A stretch of 64,000 nucleotides of DNA, taken from contig JARBJD010000044.1 of the NCBI GenBank assembly GCA_033064195.1, forward strand, positions 62,001 to 126,000, written 5' to 3'. Under the pieces are notes generated by a model. That model searched no databases. It was given only the letters and a program-made list of their open reading frames with translations, and was not told where the DNA came from. This document shows, piece after piece, positions 12,598 to 25,898 of this stretch. Source of the DNA: Blattamonas nauphoetae. Lineage: Eukaryota > Preaxostyla > Oxymonadida. Made by a program: the position numbers and the translations under genes. Every line of letters begins with the position of its first letter. The stretch's first letter is position 1.

Positions 12598-15500
12598 TCA
12601 AACCTCTGAAGAATCTGTGTCCGGTTGAATTTCTGCCTCTGGAGAAATGCCAAAGCACATCTCAAACCGCCCCGGAACTTGAGTAAAGTATCGCTTGAGA
12701 GAATCCATGAATCGTTGTCGATATTCACTCGGACGAATGATTGTAGGTGCAATCGAACCTTGTCCGAGGATGCCTGTCTTTTTCACGATTGACTAAAGCA
12801 AGAATGAAGAAGAGAAAGAAACCTCGAGTTGTTTGTCCCATGTGTATTGTCGAATATAATCAATGATCCCAACATGAATAACAGGAGCATTGTCACCAAC
12901 ACCGACAAGGAGAGAATAATCCACAACATTTAGGTCGCTTAAGAACTTGGAGTCGCGATCTGCAAATTCCATAAATTTCTGCCAATCGCGAGATTCAAGT
13001 TTCATTTGCCAATTGAACATCATGTCGATATAATTCGAATCCTGTAGGACGCCTCCATGCTGGAACAAGTCTTTTACGAGTCTGTTCCGAAGTGAACCTT
13101 TGAGATCGAAGCTGATTACGAAATCTTGGCCATATTTCTGATTTTCCATGACAACAAAATAGCGGGCATGTCTCTTTGGGCCAACAGGGACGTTGACGAC
13201 AGCATCTGATGATATTTGCTGGACAGTAATGATAGAAACAATTGGCAAGAGAAGAGATCCCACGTCTCCGTACAGAGTGTCGCTAAAGTGGAAAAAGTAA
13301 TCAAAAGCGGAATCGAGGAGTTGTTTCATTTCGATGCCTGAGATTTGTTTGATGACAAATCGTTGATCTCCTGTTTTGAAGAATGATGCATTCGATTTCC
13401 CTCCTTTAACATCGAGATCGGAGCATCGAAGGAGTGAATGTGCGAACAAGTAGTTTCCAATTGTTCTTGCTCGGAGGGCGTGAAATTGAAGTGAATAATG
13501 GATTGTAACTGACAATTGCATCTTTCCATCATTAAATCGGCAGCAATAATCATCACGAATTGAATGTTCGAGACAAGCCTTCATTGTTGAGGATGATTTC
13601 ATAACCGGATCTGTTCGGTGTTGTGCGTCATCAGACGACCGAAGGATGTATGATGTCGAATCTGTTGGGTGCAGATGATCCTTTGAGCTCTCAAGTTCAT
13701 CTTCCTGTGAAATATGGTGAACTTCTTCAAATAACACGCCCTCGTCCAGCAATTGAGCAGCACTGACACATCGGACGGCATTACGAAGGATACAGTTGAG
13801 GTATCCTTGTGACATGAGGACAAAAGATACCACAGAAGTGATCTCCGTTTCATCGACGAGGATCATTTCCCCGTTCAAGCCAGCTGGAAGACAGGGATGA
13901 TAAGAATCGACAAAAGTGCGGAGATTTGATCGAAGTGGTGGTAACGATGACCAGATCGGGTTTATGCCTGCGAGAAGTTGAGAGTCTCCGAGAACTTTTT
14001 CACTTTCACTTTCTTCTTCGCTCTCAACACTATCTTCTTCGTGAAGATCGTCCTCTCCAGTCACATCTTGTTGATTACCAGATTGAGTGTTTGGATCCAC
14101 AATAAAATCATAGTCTTCAGGCTCATGATCGCTATCCTTTGATTGAATTTCTTTAAGAAGAAATGGAACGAACGGAGGAGAATCTGATTCACTTTCTTCT
14201 GTGAATGTGTCAACTCGCAATGGTTGAGAGATTTGACGATTTTGAAGGAGGTTTTCCAGAGACGAAAAGGGGAGAGATGTCGAATCAAGATACTTGTTGA
14301 GGGTTCGACAAGCAGAATCAAATAACACTGCTCGATCAATAAGTAATTTCATCTGGTTATGTCGATTGATTCGAGAATCTCTCAGTTTCTCCTGAACCTC
14401 CTCCATCTCTTCTTGTTCTGAAATGAGTGGGTTTTTGTTCACAACGAGTGTGAGTTGTGAGAGTTCCCATTGTTTTTCACCATCTTTGAATTGATCATTG
14501 CTGTGGATGCTTCCTTGGGATGATTGAGACAGATCCTGGAGATTGTTCACTGAGCGTCCGATATTGGGAGTGTGACCAAGTTGATGGAGAGGCGGATCGA
14601 CGTTGTCATCAGGAAAGCGTTGAAAAGTCATCCCTGGGGAGTCTTCCCAAGACAAGGATGGTTCCAGTGGGGATGAATCTGAACGATCTCCCTCAAAAAG
14701 GACCGAAACGACGAGTGGGTGTGGGATATCCTGCTTTGTTTGAGAGCTTATTAGATTTGGAGCCGATGTCACAGATTTTAATTGGACATTTGAGTCTTTT
14801 TGATCTGATGAACTCTGAACAAGGGCAATCTGAGAATGGGAAATAGGGATCTGTGCCTGAGAATGAAAAGTTGGTTTGTGGGTGAAGAAAAAGGGTTCAA
14901 TTGGCAGGTCTCGCGGTGATATGAGTGGCTGTTCTTGATCGAGATTTTCGGGCGGTATATTCTCTTCACGTTTTCTTGCTGCCTTCTCTTCTTCTAAACG
15001 TTTTGCTTCCTCTCGTTTTCTTTCTATCTCCCGTCTCATGCGGTCAAATTCGGTAGTTTCGTCCAGAAGTTCTTTTGCGATTATTCGCTCGACCTCTTTG
15101 GAGATTTCTTTTGAAATATGCACCTTGCGGAGTCGATTGAGGATGTGCATGGGTTTCCGTTGATGGACATCTTGCCAATCATCGCGGAGGAAATCTTCCA
15201 CGAATAGTGGGAAACATCCGATAATCATCGAAAAAGAGAGGTCGTCGCTCTTAAGAACTTCTCGAAGTCCGGATCGTTTTGGTTTTCCTTGTTTCTGCTC
15301 CGAGAAATCTCGCTTGATCAAATCGTCTTTCGAGTCGTTAAGTCCCTTTTCTTCTATGTCATCTTCGGATGTTTGTCGCGGAAACTGGATTTGTGAAGGA
15401 AACTCTGCGGCATGTGAATTATGAACACTGTCACCAGTCGGGGAGCGTGGAACATCTGATCGCAGAATTGAATGAATCTCATCCAAGAGAACAGTAACCA

Positions 15501-18500
15501 ACTGTATGAGCCTTCCGTTCCAGTGGAGGATCATCGAAAGGAGATAGCATTTCAATCGTGACAGTGAAAATCCGTTCGGGTTTGTTGGAGTCTGCGATGA
15601 TTCAGATTGATACATGGTTGGTTGAAAGACGACCTGGTTTATCCTTCGTTCCAACCAAAGGCGTTGTTTTTCGAGAGCGTTTTGATATTCGTGAACGATT
15701 GAAGCAGAAATGGGAAATTCAGAGGAGAAGGGAAGGATGCATGATATCTTTGTGGAAATGGATTCCAGTAAGATGTCCAGAGAGAGTCTGATACTCCCCC
15801 ATTCGTGATTGAATCGGGTTTCCTCAAGAAGGAGATCCCATTCAATCAATTGCTTCGGGAAGACGATTCGGAGGGGTACTGTGGTTGAATGTTCAAATTT
15901 GACCGTTGATGGGCCAGAAGAAAAGCATATGCTTGTCCCACACATTGTTGAGTGTTGGCAATGGAAGATTGAATCAGATGAATTTGCAGATAATTTGGAC
16001 AGATGTGGCTCAGAAATGTAGGGGATCGAACACCAACCGCTGGAATAGGCAAGTTTTTGTGACTGGCAACTCAAAGGAATTGATGGTTGGGCAGGAGTTG
16101 GATAATCGTCCGAAGACAACTGGACGATGATGGGTGGTCCAGGTCGATTTGTCTGATCAGGCTGAGATGATGGGCCTGAGGAAGGAGGAAGACTATCTGA
16201 ATCGGTGGGTGAGAGCAAACGGTGTGAGGGTGCTCGATGTGGAAATGGATGAGACAAAGAACAGGCATCAGGTTGTTCAGCTTTCTTCAGTGGAACTTGT
16301 CTTTCGAGGTACTGATATGGGATCAATCGGTCATAATCGCATGAAAAAAGGACGTCGAGAAATCGAGCGAGTGGCATGTTGAGGAGAGCCTCTGAAGCAA
16401 CCGAAGGTGGAGTTAACTGTGAACGACAGTGACGACATTGGTGCCAGACATACACTCGAGTTTGACTATCATTGTATGTGCCAGACGGAGATGCCTCGAC
16501 AGAAATATCAATTCGATGTCCGAGGATCTCGAAGGTATCCAGGTGATCACTCTTACTTTGTCGACATCGAACACATCGAGCGAGTGGATGGAGTCTCGTC
16601 AAGATGAAGTGTCCCAATGTATTCACTGGATCGGAAGTGATCGTCCCGAGGACTACATTCTCACCAAGAACGCAAAATTGTTTTGATGATTCAACACGTG
16701 AAGTATAGATCGTGCGGAGGATGGATCCAGTCGAGAGATCAAATGAAAACAACTTCTGGTACGACTGTTGTGACGACGACATCTGGAGGCTCTGTCTGAG
16801 AGGGGTAGGACCAGGTGATAGCGGACTAAGAAATGAATGAGATGCAATGTTGATCAGATGCTGGATAGATGATCGCTTTTCATGAGTTTCATTTCCTGCC
16901 ACTGTTGAAAAGCTACGGTTCCATGTGGAGTCATAGTGTTTCAGGGAAGGATCCGTCGTAGAATGACTCAGAGACGGGATTTCAGGAAGGACAGAAATGA
17001 ACTTGGCTGATCTCATTTTCAGAGGGAAATAACGAACAGTCGGTGACGTTTCTGGAAATGTTGGTGAAGTCTCTGGAAACGTTGATGGAGAATCGGTCTG
17101 ATCATCCTCGGCGTCCACTGATTGATCCTGTTGTCTGTGAGGCGATTCTCGTTCAATCTCCTTTCCAGAATCAAGGTCCTCATCAGTACTTGTTGATTGG
17201 ATTCCATCTGTGGCACTTGGGACAACGACACAAACTGATGCCGATTTATCCGACTCTTCTCTCCATCTATTCTCCAACGAATTGCGAATGATAAATGACA
17301 TCTGTGGAAGGCTTCCAAAATAAAGTGGAAGAGGCTCTCCTAGAATTTGTTTCAACTCCAATGCATCCATTGTCTGATTCCTGGTTGCAGCTGAATGCAA
17401 GGCCGAAAGAATGTGATGATCGTCCAAATTTTCCTGTCCAAGCGGGAAGAGGACATCCTGCATGATAAAGTCTCGGAGTGAGTGATCTGATTTCATCATT
17501 AAAAAACAGAGGAGAGCTTGGCCGATTGGAACGAACGAATAATTCTCTTTTTTGATCAGCATTTGTTCGTTGATGAAGGACATTTGTGTGCGTTGATGAA
17601 CCATGTTTAAATCATTCTTTATTAAAGATATTGGGATGTAAGATAATTGGTAGAACCATAGCAAAGAGTGTTGAACTGACCTTAAGTATGGGAAGCGAGA
17701 TAGCATTCGAGTCCTCCTGGCTTCTCTCGCAGCTTTGATTGTGTTTGAGGGGCGTGGAAAAGTCCGAAAAGGACGATCCGACGAAGTCAAGGAGGACAAT
17801 AACAATGAACATGAATGGTGGTTTGCTTGTTCACTGTGAGATGAGTCGTGTCCTTGCAGGTACGTTGAGATGAAAGAGAGAGTTGTTGAGATACTGCTAA
17901 GTAAATACTGACCGATGACGTGGTTGGTGTTTGAAACTCCTGACGAATGTCGAGACAACGAATTGAAGTCGTTGTGATCAACTGAAAGGTCAGTCAATTG
18001 CTGAATCAGATGTCGGAGGATGTCAAAGTGAGAAATACACTGATAGAGATTAAACATCCAATGCATTTCTTTTGTCGGAGCGATCTTGACTTTAATCTTT
18101 TTGTAGCTTGACTGATCTTCAGCCGATTCATTATCTGGTGGTTCTGTCGGATTTCCTGGATCATCATGGGTGATGATTGGAGCTGTTGGAATGTTGTCGC
18201 TATCTGTTTGGCCGTTTTGTGTGGGGCCATTGGCTTTTTGGCGTGGGAACATGGAATTGAATGTTGTGTACGGGAACTGAACGGTGACATGTCTCTGGTG
18301 CAGGAAGGTCGCTGGATGAAAGTGAAGAGATGTCCAGAGAGAGACATCAGATTGTCCAGCTCGAGCGAGCTGAAGCCCAACTCGACCAACACTCGCTGCT
18401 CTTTTCAAAACAGAATGTGGAGCCCCACGAAGACAGATTGTTTGAATTCGCTGGAGAGATGAGGTATTGAAAAAGACCATCCATTTTGAGTTGGAAGAAA

Positions 18501-20370
18501 ATGATGGATGTTCAGGGAGTGAGATCAAATTCTGGAGATTTCCGATGGTCCGTGGCGGTGGCACTCCGTTTGAAATGTGCCCTGGAGCTTGGTGTTGATT
18601 TTTATCAGAAATCCAAGCGGTTGTATCTGTGATTTGAGCTGGTTTGTATCCTTCATCAGCGACTTCCTCCACTTCGTGATCGTTGTCAGATTCTTGCTCT
18701 GGCAGTTCCAGGTCCCGATTGAAAGTGGGGTCAGAAAACGCTGTTTCATCCTGAACAACAACACTTTTCCACCAGTCGCAAACAGCGATATGATTGTGAG
18801 AAAGCCGTGAGATTGACTCAACAATCGGGACGTTGAAAGAAAACGCGAGAAGATCGAGTTGCTGTGGTGTCACAACTATGATCGATATTCCAAACAATTC
18901 CAATTCTTCTTGAACATCAAACGTCACCAGCTCAGTTGTCAGGACGAGGCTTATCTCGAAAGATTGAAGGACACTGGTGAACCGCATCAGAGTCGATGAT
19001 GTGTGCTTTGGGTTAGTTGAATCAAACCAAACTAGATCTGATTCTTTCAATGGCTCATCGTTTGAAGGCTTTGTTTGAGATGATGTTATGTCTTTGGTGA
19101 GGTCAAGGCCATCGAGACGGCATCGAAAGAGGGCAAGTTTCACGTTTTTGCCTCTCATCCGATGAACATTCCTGGAAGTTGTAGAGACCTCCATGACGAC
19201 GCCATCGAAGATGAATGAGTCTTCCTTTGCTGAAAATCCCCCAGGAACTGAACGGAAGATGATCCGATGCATGTCTCCGAGGCTCTGAGAACCGACATGG
19301 GTGAACAGCGGAGGAATCGAGGTTGATTCGGCTTTGTTTCCGAGAAACCAATGGCACTGTTGCTCGTTTCGGAGAGCCTGTTGAACAAGATCGATGAGCA
19401 GGTGGCCCCAATGTAGTGGGAGATGGAGGAGGGAGAGAAGTGTCGATAAAATGTGAAGGATTTGGTTTTTTACAACGATCTGGAAAAAATGTGTTCGATA
19501 GAGTTCGGGATTTAAGACCTCTCTGGCACCTTCTCTCATCAAAATATCAACTAATGCTGGAGACATAGTCAAATGTTGGGATGTATCCAATTCTGCCTGA
19601 TTGGGGACTGTAAATAGAACTGTACTGATGTTGGGATATTGAGAGATAGGACGAGGAAGGAGGGGACTCTCGAAAGTAAATTGATGCAGTTCACGATTAA
19701 AATCAGCAAGAAAGCTTTCAAGTGTGTGAAAGTCAGATGGATCTTCTGATATGGTGACGTGTTCTTCAGAGTTCAGTTGCGTGATGTTCTGGAACGGGAA
19801 ACTTGTGAAATTTTCATCTAAATAATGTGAATCTTGAGGAATAATGGTATTCTTTTCCTTTTCCTCTCTTCGCATGGACAGTGAGAAATGTCCTCGTTGA
19901 ATTTGGTCGTGGCAATGAATGCACATTGGTCCGTTTGATGATATGAAGGTTTTCATATCATGTTTCGTTGAAACCACACAATCAGTGCAGAATTGCTGAG
20001 AGCAGATGCAACATGTGACCAAGCGATGCAAAAGACCAATTCGTGTTCCACACCGATGGCACTGCGACATAAATGGAAGGGCTTTGGCTTTTCTCGGTTT
20101 TAAATCAGCCAAAGATGGAACACTGGCTAAAATATTATGTATACCATCAGAATAATGTGGAGATTGCTGTTGAGGTGACGGAATGGGGTCTACAATGAAT
20201 GGTGATGTCGATGGTGAGATAGAGGTTGTTGATTGACGGAGTGTTTGGCGAAGAAAATTAGGGTCATAGTCAGGAGAGCTACAACGAAATGATGTATACG
20301 ATGAGGTCGTCATTTCCCGATAAATCACCGTTTTTGTGGAGAGAAAACAGAGAAAGGGGGTCGTCATCAT
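12598..20370 (-). CDS. PIKFYVE: Fab1/PIKfyve, phosphatidylinositol-3-phosphate 5-kinase
   Basis: Makes PI(3,5)P2 from PI3P on endosome and lysosome membranes, controlling vacuole size and fission. One 7.5-kb exon (20370-12823), a 30-nt intron (12822-12793) and a last exon (12792-12598) encode 2,580 residues. Order: a Cys-rich finger around residues 100-165 (CHRCG, CCIC, CTDC, CIHC pairs); a chaperonin-like GCF/TCP domain (SVPGGFSAKEDSFIFDGVV, VKLALFRCRLDGLDL, LFGISIIVVTPQQLDLLAF); a long Ser-rich middle with a charged helix (RREIERKREEAKRLEEEKAA); and a C-terminal PIP kinase. Kinase motifs are RFVIKQISGIEM, SFDLKGSLRNRLV, LNVVDYSLLVGV and HVGIIDYIRQYTWDKQLE. The last exon adds KKTGILGQGSIAPTIIRPSE, the specificity loop. 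The finger lacks the R(R/K)HHCR lipid-binding core of true FYVE domains. The codon just upstream in frame is GTG, so the first ATG is chosen. Confidence 0.93.
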
Positions 20371-20680
20371 CACCTTTTTTGTTAAGTATTTCTTCTCCTC
20401 TCACATGTTCCAATGCATTTTCGTTGGTATTGAGTCCCTTTTGTCACTCATACAATGACAATCCATCTCCTTCAAGAATCCAACACACTCATCAGTATAT
20501 ACAATATACTGAAATTTATCGGGAACAATCTTTAAATATTCATCGTTGCCATTTCATGCTCACCCTTCAATTCAAACAAAGATCGAAGTTGACAATCAAT
20601 CGCAAACCGTATCAACACAACACTCGTACTCCTCTGAATTCGCTACAAATTCGCTGGGGAACACTCTATCATATCTACTC
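20371..20680. promoter_or_regulatory. Divergent intergenic region, Fab1 / S1 peptidase
   Basis: About 310 bp between the divergent starts of the Fab1 gene and the protease gene, the largest gap in the first 31 kb. It must hold both promoters. It is AT-rich with CT-rich stretches; I see no TATA box or repeat I can name. Open frames cross it (one would extend the protease to an ATG at 20546), but none has recognisable protein sequence. Confidence 0.4.
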
Positions 20681-22356
20681 ATGTTTTATTTCGCGGTTCT
20701 CCAGTATCTTTATGTTCAATGCGATATCCAAACCAAGGATGGCAACCATGTTTCAACATCAAGCCAGAGGCTACAATATCCTAATAGATTTGAAGATCCT
20801 CTGGGAAAAGGTGGATTTGATCCATTTGAGTCCAAAATATCTTCAATTCCGAAATTAGCTCCTCCAACAGAGATGGAAACACAACGAAATCCATTCGTCG
20901 TCAAACAATCTGTCCTTTCACGATCTCCACAAACGCAAATCAATAGTTTTGCTCCACAAAAGCATTCGTTGTCCAAACTCCCGTGGGTAGGAGACTCTCA
21001 AGAAGAACGATCTCAAGAATTACTCCATAATGAGACCACTAATAAACCCATCAAATATCATTATATGGATCACAACTCAGATAATATCATTCTTGTTTCC
21101 ATCCCTACGAGTGATAGCGCTAGTGTTAAGTTCCAATTTGTTTCAGAAGATGAAAAGAAAGCCCTCCTCGGAATGAATCACTTCACGACACATTCTGAAG
21201 ATTCTCCGATCGATCTTCCTCTCCAAAATGATTTATCCGCCCCATTGGATTCTTATCAAGATCCTCATGTGGAATTTATTCCTATGAATGCTCCACATCG
21301 TCCAAGTCGACAGTATGTCCAAGTTTGTCGTCATTCTCCTTTCAATAGACTAACAAACACCGGATACAAACCCCCAACACTTCCTTTCCTCAAAACCATC
21401 AACGAGCCGATGATACGTATGAACTTTGTCTTCCCTCATTGTTAGATGAGAATCTGTCAAATTCTAAACCAACCCCTGTGGAGTCTCTTTTTACGATGTC
21501 TGGCACAACTCAATCCAACACTCAGAGGGCTCGTCAGCACGGAGAAAACAGTCCTACACATGTTTTCGGTGAAGATGATCGGATTCCGTTCTACAACTCG
21601 TCTTACCCCTGGTCTGCCTCTTTCTCTGCCTCATTTTGTAGGTCTGCTGTCGGACGAGTGAAGAGCAAGAAGGGTGTTTGCACCGGGACTCTTGTGGGGA
21701 AGCGTCTTGTGGTCACAGGGTCACATTGTGTGCCTTGGACGAAGAGCGGTGGAGCTGACAAGATCACGTCTGCCCGTTTTTTCTTCACTCTGCAGATTCA
21801 CTCCTGGGCACAACAAGAACGGGTCTCCTTTTGGTTCGACTACTGTTTCCAACATTCTGGTTTATCTCAAAATCAGTGGAGCGATGACCAACCAGCAGTC
21901 AGCCTTTGATCAAGCTGTCCTGGTCCTCGAAGACCCTCTTGGCGAAGACGCTGGGTTTGTGGGGTACACCACCTTCACCAAGGAATGGCTCGGGAAGAAG
22001 TGCTGGTACAATGTGGGCTACCCCATTGACATTGAGAAGAGCAACGTGCCCGTCGTCTCGAGCGAGGGCAGCATCGAATACCTCGATGAGTACACCATCG
22101 GCGGATGGCGCTCCTACTTGCTCGGAACGTTCATCGACATGACTGGCGGTCTGCTCATTTCTCTCTCATCTTTCAAGGACATTCTGGGGGACCGATCTGG
22201 GGTTATTTTGGAGATGAGACATTCCCGAGAATCGTTGCACTGATTTCTTCAGAATCAGCAAAGAAAGGAAATGATAAGCACGGAGATAATAACCTCTCAG
22301 GAGGGCCAGCATTGACTCATTTAATTGATCATGCCAAGGAGAATTACGACTCTTAG
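20681..22356 (+). CDS. Secreted trypsin-fold serine peptidase (S1B / V8-like)
   Basis: Five exons (20681-21416, 21446-21611, 21642-21767, 21796-22148, 22178-22356) with introns of 29, 30, 28 and 29 nt encode 519 residues with phases that close at every junction. Splicing restores YPWSAVGRV, CTGTLVGKRLVVTGSHCV (catalytic His ~329), KITFTPGHNKNGSPFGS, AFDQAVLVLEDPLG (Asp ~381) and MTGGHSGGPIWG (Ser ~463). This is the triad of the glutamyl-endopeptidase/V8-like branch of family S1. The start at 20681 gives a hydrophobic, signal-like leader MFYFAVLQYLYVQC; an in-frame ATG at 20546 is the alternative. About 300 residues of Ser/Pro/Asn-rich sequence precede the protease domain and may be a propeptide. 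The substrate is unknown. Convergent with VPS33 (120 bp apart). Confidence 0.85.
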
Positions 22357-22476
22357 TGTGATATTTCTCACTTCAGTTGGTGAACGTTTTTTGTGTGAAC
22401 TGACAAGCTTCAGTTGCAGCACCCGAATTGGTGATCTCGACTTAAGAGGATAGTGAAATGAAGATAAAACAGATAA

Positions 22477-24742
22477 TTATCGTTTTGAGATCCCCATTTG
22501 AGGATTCCAAGAGAGTCTATTCCTGATAGTCTCCTTCATGCTTTCGCACAGTCGCGATCCTGTGATGATGGATGTCGTTGCGATGACAATGGTCGTGTTC
22601 AGAATTTTCTGGAGTTGACGAAGTGCGGCTATTTCTGCGTAGGTGATGCCGCCGATGAAAACGACAAGAGTAACGGAAGAAGTGGAGAGTGGGGTGAGGG
22701 TGTCCGGAGTGTCTGTGGAAACGGACACGAACGTTGTGTTCTGATGAGATTGGGATTGAGTAGTATGCCTGCTGTCCGTTGTGGCAGAAGGATCAAGGAG
22801 GGTGGAGAGATTGATTGACGAAGAAGCAGTGATGACTGGAGAAAAGAGAGTTGACAAAAAGAGATGATATTCAAACCTGAGGTGTTGTAGGTGAGTCGAT
22901 GTGTGTGCTTCTCGCCTGTTGTGTGGAGACGGAGGGTGTCGTCGACGGCAGGGAGTCCCCATCCTCTTTGAGGGGAGAATGCGTACTGCACCAGTCGCAC
23001 AGAAATCGGAGCATAGCTGGCATAAGTGTAGGCAAAGTCGCGCGGGTTGATTTCGTCGTCGTCATCAACAACTGCCTTCAGGTTCTTCACTGTCTTCGCA
23101 TAATTCCAGACACCACCCTTGTCTCGCTCGGCTTCCCCGCTTTCCTTTCCTGGATTTCGCAAAATCCCAGCCAGTTCGGCGTTCCAGAGGGTGTGGACGT
23201 GGTGGAAGCCGTACGTTTGGACGAACGCGGCTTTGAGGTTGTCGTACACTTTCTGCTTGATGGTGCAGCATTGCGTGTACAGACTCATCAGACGGAGGGC
23301 CTTCCACGGTGAGACACCCAACCCCATCTTGTCTTCGATATACTCCGCGGCAGAAGAGTTGGGGACTTTCTCTCCGCCGAGGCCAGCGTTGGTGATGGAG
23401 GATCCGGTGGTTCCTCCAACGCCAATTGAATCCGTTTGCTCAAATAATGATTGTTCAACTTCCAACTGCTCATGGAAACGTCGCTCTGAAATGATTCCCC
23501 TTGTTCGTTCGGCGAGCTTCGTGTGAATGGCGAGGTTTTGATGTTGTTGAGTCAGATCCTCCAATTCTTTCACAAAAGTGCGGAGTTTGTTCATATCTGT
23601 TTGATCTTTGTAAGACTGTCGAAATTTTGAAGAAACATTGACAAGTGGGGAAGGATACCTTCTCTTTCTCAGCAATTTCCAAAGCTTTCTGATGAAGAGA
23701 GCGGCCGACTGCATTAAAGCTTTTGTCTTGAATCTCACGGAGAATTTGATCGTTTGGTCGGAGGAAGAAGCGGATTTTCTTTCCTTCTGGCCCAAAATCA
23801 CCCTGGATGCAACCTGGAGTGGAGTCTCAAGAAATCAAGATAAACCTGTCTCAATGCCAACCGTTTCGTCGATAAGACCGAGATACGTAAGTTGAGTTGC
23901 AGTTGGTGTCACAAGATCAACAGATCGATCCAGGAGGATGAGATTGTTAATTTGTGGAAGATCATTGTCTTCTTCGGTTGGTGTACGTTTGTCACTTTTT
24001 GTTAGTCCATCCAATATACGATCAGCAACAAAAGAGCTTAGATCTCCTTTGGCAAGAATGCGGGTGAGAGTGCGCGGTTTTGTCACAGATAAGATGTCGA
24101 GGATCCCTGAGGACAGAAAATATAAGGGACTCCAATCTCCATCAACAGCTGTATACCGAAACACAAATGGCATATCCAATGTGAGAAGATCGTTGTCCAG
24201 TGCAATCCAGTGCCAATTTGTGATCTGTCGCGAAAAAGTATTGGCCATGCCATTGTCTTTCAAGATTTGTTTGCAAAATGGAAGTTCATTGGGGATAAAG
24301 AGTATGTGAAATTTTTTTCCGGTGGTGTGTTTCGCAATGGACATGACTCGATGGATATTTGGTAGTGTTGGATTGATCAAGAAAACAAGATTCTGTGCTT
24401 GAGTGTTCGGTGATTCCATCTGTATCAACCCAAAACCCTCCACGGAACGTTCCTTGAGAATGGCAAGAAGATAGAAGAAGTATGGTGAGTGGATAGAATC
24501 AGATGAATGAAAAAACCTTGAGAAAGGGAGTGCCAACAGTAATTTCCAATGCATTTATAACAGAGTTCTCTGTAACGATTAGAATCGTCCCAGCAATCTT
24601 GAAAAGTCAGTGAAACATGATTGGGAACCTTTTCGAGAGCCTCACCAAGAACCTTGGCAGATAATTGTCGAACTCGGGATACAATTATTGATTGAGGTGA
24701 TGCACCAGGTTTTGGTTGGGATGAAGGAGATTCAGAACTCAT
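22477..24742 (-). CDS. VPS33: VPS33, SM protein of HOPS/CORVET
   Basis: Sec1/Munc18 subunit of the HOPS and CORVET tethering complexes, which chaperones SNARE assembly at late endosomes and lysosomes. Six exons on the minus strand (24742-24629, 24597-24517, 24452-23846, 23813-23659, 23615-22877, 22835-22477), introns 31, 64, 32, 43 and 41 nt, give 684 residues. Junctions rebuild IAGTILIVTENSVINALEI, TPFLKERSVEGFGLIQ and VGIETGCIQGDFGPEGKK. Family blocks include LVFLINPTLPNIHRVM, ILLDRSVDLVTPTATQLTY, LIDETVGIE, FNAVGRSLHQKAL, YAPISVRLVQ and VTLVVFIGGITYAEIAALR. DLVTP.xTQLTYxGLIDE is specific to VPS33 among SM proteins. The loop before the C-terminal strand is Thr/Ser-rich. Its start is 55 bp from the divergent TatD gene. 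Confidence 0.92.
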
Positions 24743-24797
24743 TCAGTCCGAATTCTTGAAGAAGTCAGAAACTGTCTCCAGTGAAGGGGCGATCAAG

Positions 24798-25815
24798 ATG
24801 ACATCTCTCTTTGTCGATACTCACACTCATATTGATTCCACCCTTGAACGAAGTGAATGTTTCACGTTTCTATGATTATTACTCACTTTCATTCCGCTCA
24901 GATACCAAAGACTTCCATTCATTCCGACAAGAGGTGATTTGTTGTGAACAGTGCGAGAAATTCATTCATATTAGCTGCGAACCAACAACTTTGGATGGTT
25001 TTTTCTCGATTTTATGTGACCTCTCTTATAGTCGGTTGGAAAATCATCAATGAGAATGATGAAGTCTTTGGAGCATTCGGTATGTTTCCCTGAATACTAT
25101 CTCACTATTTACATTGTATATCCTCATCACTCCTGTCGATAGGTATTCACCCACATGAAGCTCAGCACTATACTGACGAAGTTGAGGCAAAACTTCGAGA
25201 ATACATCACGAAAGGCAAAGAAACAGGAAAAGTCGTCGGATTCGGGGAAATCGGTCTTGATTACCACTACAACCTCTCTGTTTGTCGTTGCCCTTTGTGT
25301 TCGATGAGGATTTAAAGGAACAAGCTGTTCAGAAAGATGTATTCATCCGCCAGATCAAACTTGCCCTGACATTCTCCCTCCCCATTGTGCTTCATTTGCG
25401 CGAAGCTGATGAGGATGCTCTCCATATTATCCGTGAATATATTCCCAAAGACACCTTTATTCACCTTCATTGCTACACATCACTCCCAAGCCTCGCTGCT
25501 TCTATCCTTGCAGAATATCCACATGCTTATGTTGGTATGTTCTGAGCTTTTCATCATTTTCACTCAGGAATAACTGGAGTTGTGACATTTAAGAGTGCTA
25601 CAAACACACATGAAGTTGTCAAAGCAACACCTCTCAACAGGCTTCTCCTAGAGACTGACGCGCCCTATATGGCTCCAATTCCATTCAGGGGGAAGACGTG
25701 TCATTCGGGAATGATCCCAAAAATTGCTGAAAAGATTGCAGCTTTGAAGGGAGTTGCCATCGACGAAGTTTACACTCAGATCAGACAAAACACTCGCGAT
25801 TGTTATAAAATTTAA
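24798..25815 (+). CDS. TATDN: TatD-family metal-dependent DNase
   Basis: TIM-barrel metallohydrolase of the TatD family, proposed to act as a 3'-5' exonuclease or AP endonuclease in repair or DNA breakdown. Six exons (24798-24858, 24902-24997, 25032-25079, 25143-25279, 25309-25534, 25568-25815), introns 43, 34, 63, 29 and 33 nt, give 271 residues, the usual TatD size. Metal ligands are visible: HxH in VDTHTHID, Glu in GFGEIGLDYH, His in IVLHLREA, His in IHLHCYT and Asp in LLETDAPYMAP. The FGAFGIHPHEA and TGVVTFK blocks are also family-typical. The fourth intron ends in GATGAG, a purine-rich acceptor, so that border is the least certain, although frame and homology demand it. Confidence 0.9.
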
Positions 25816-25898
25816 GAATCATTTCCAATGAAGAATTGAAATCAAAATTGAAATGAAATTCGGGTTCCAAAGGAGGATCCTTGTCAAGCGTTTGTCCA

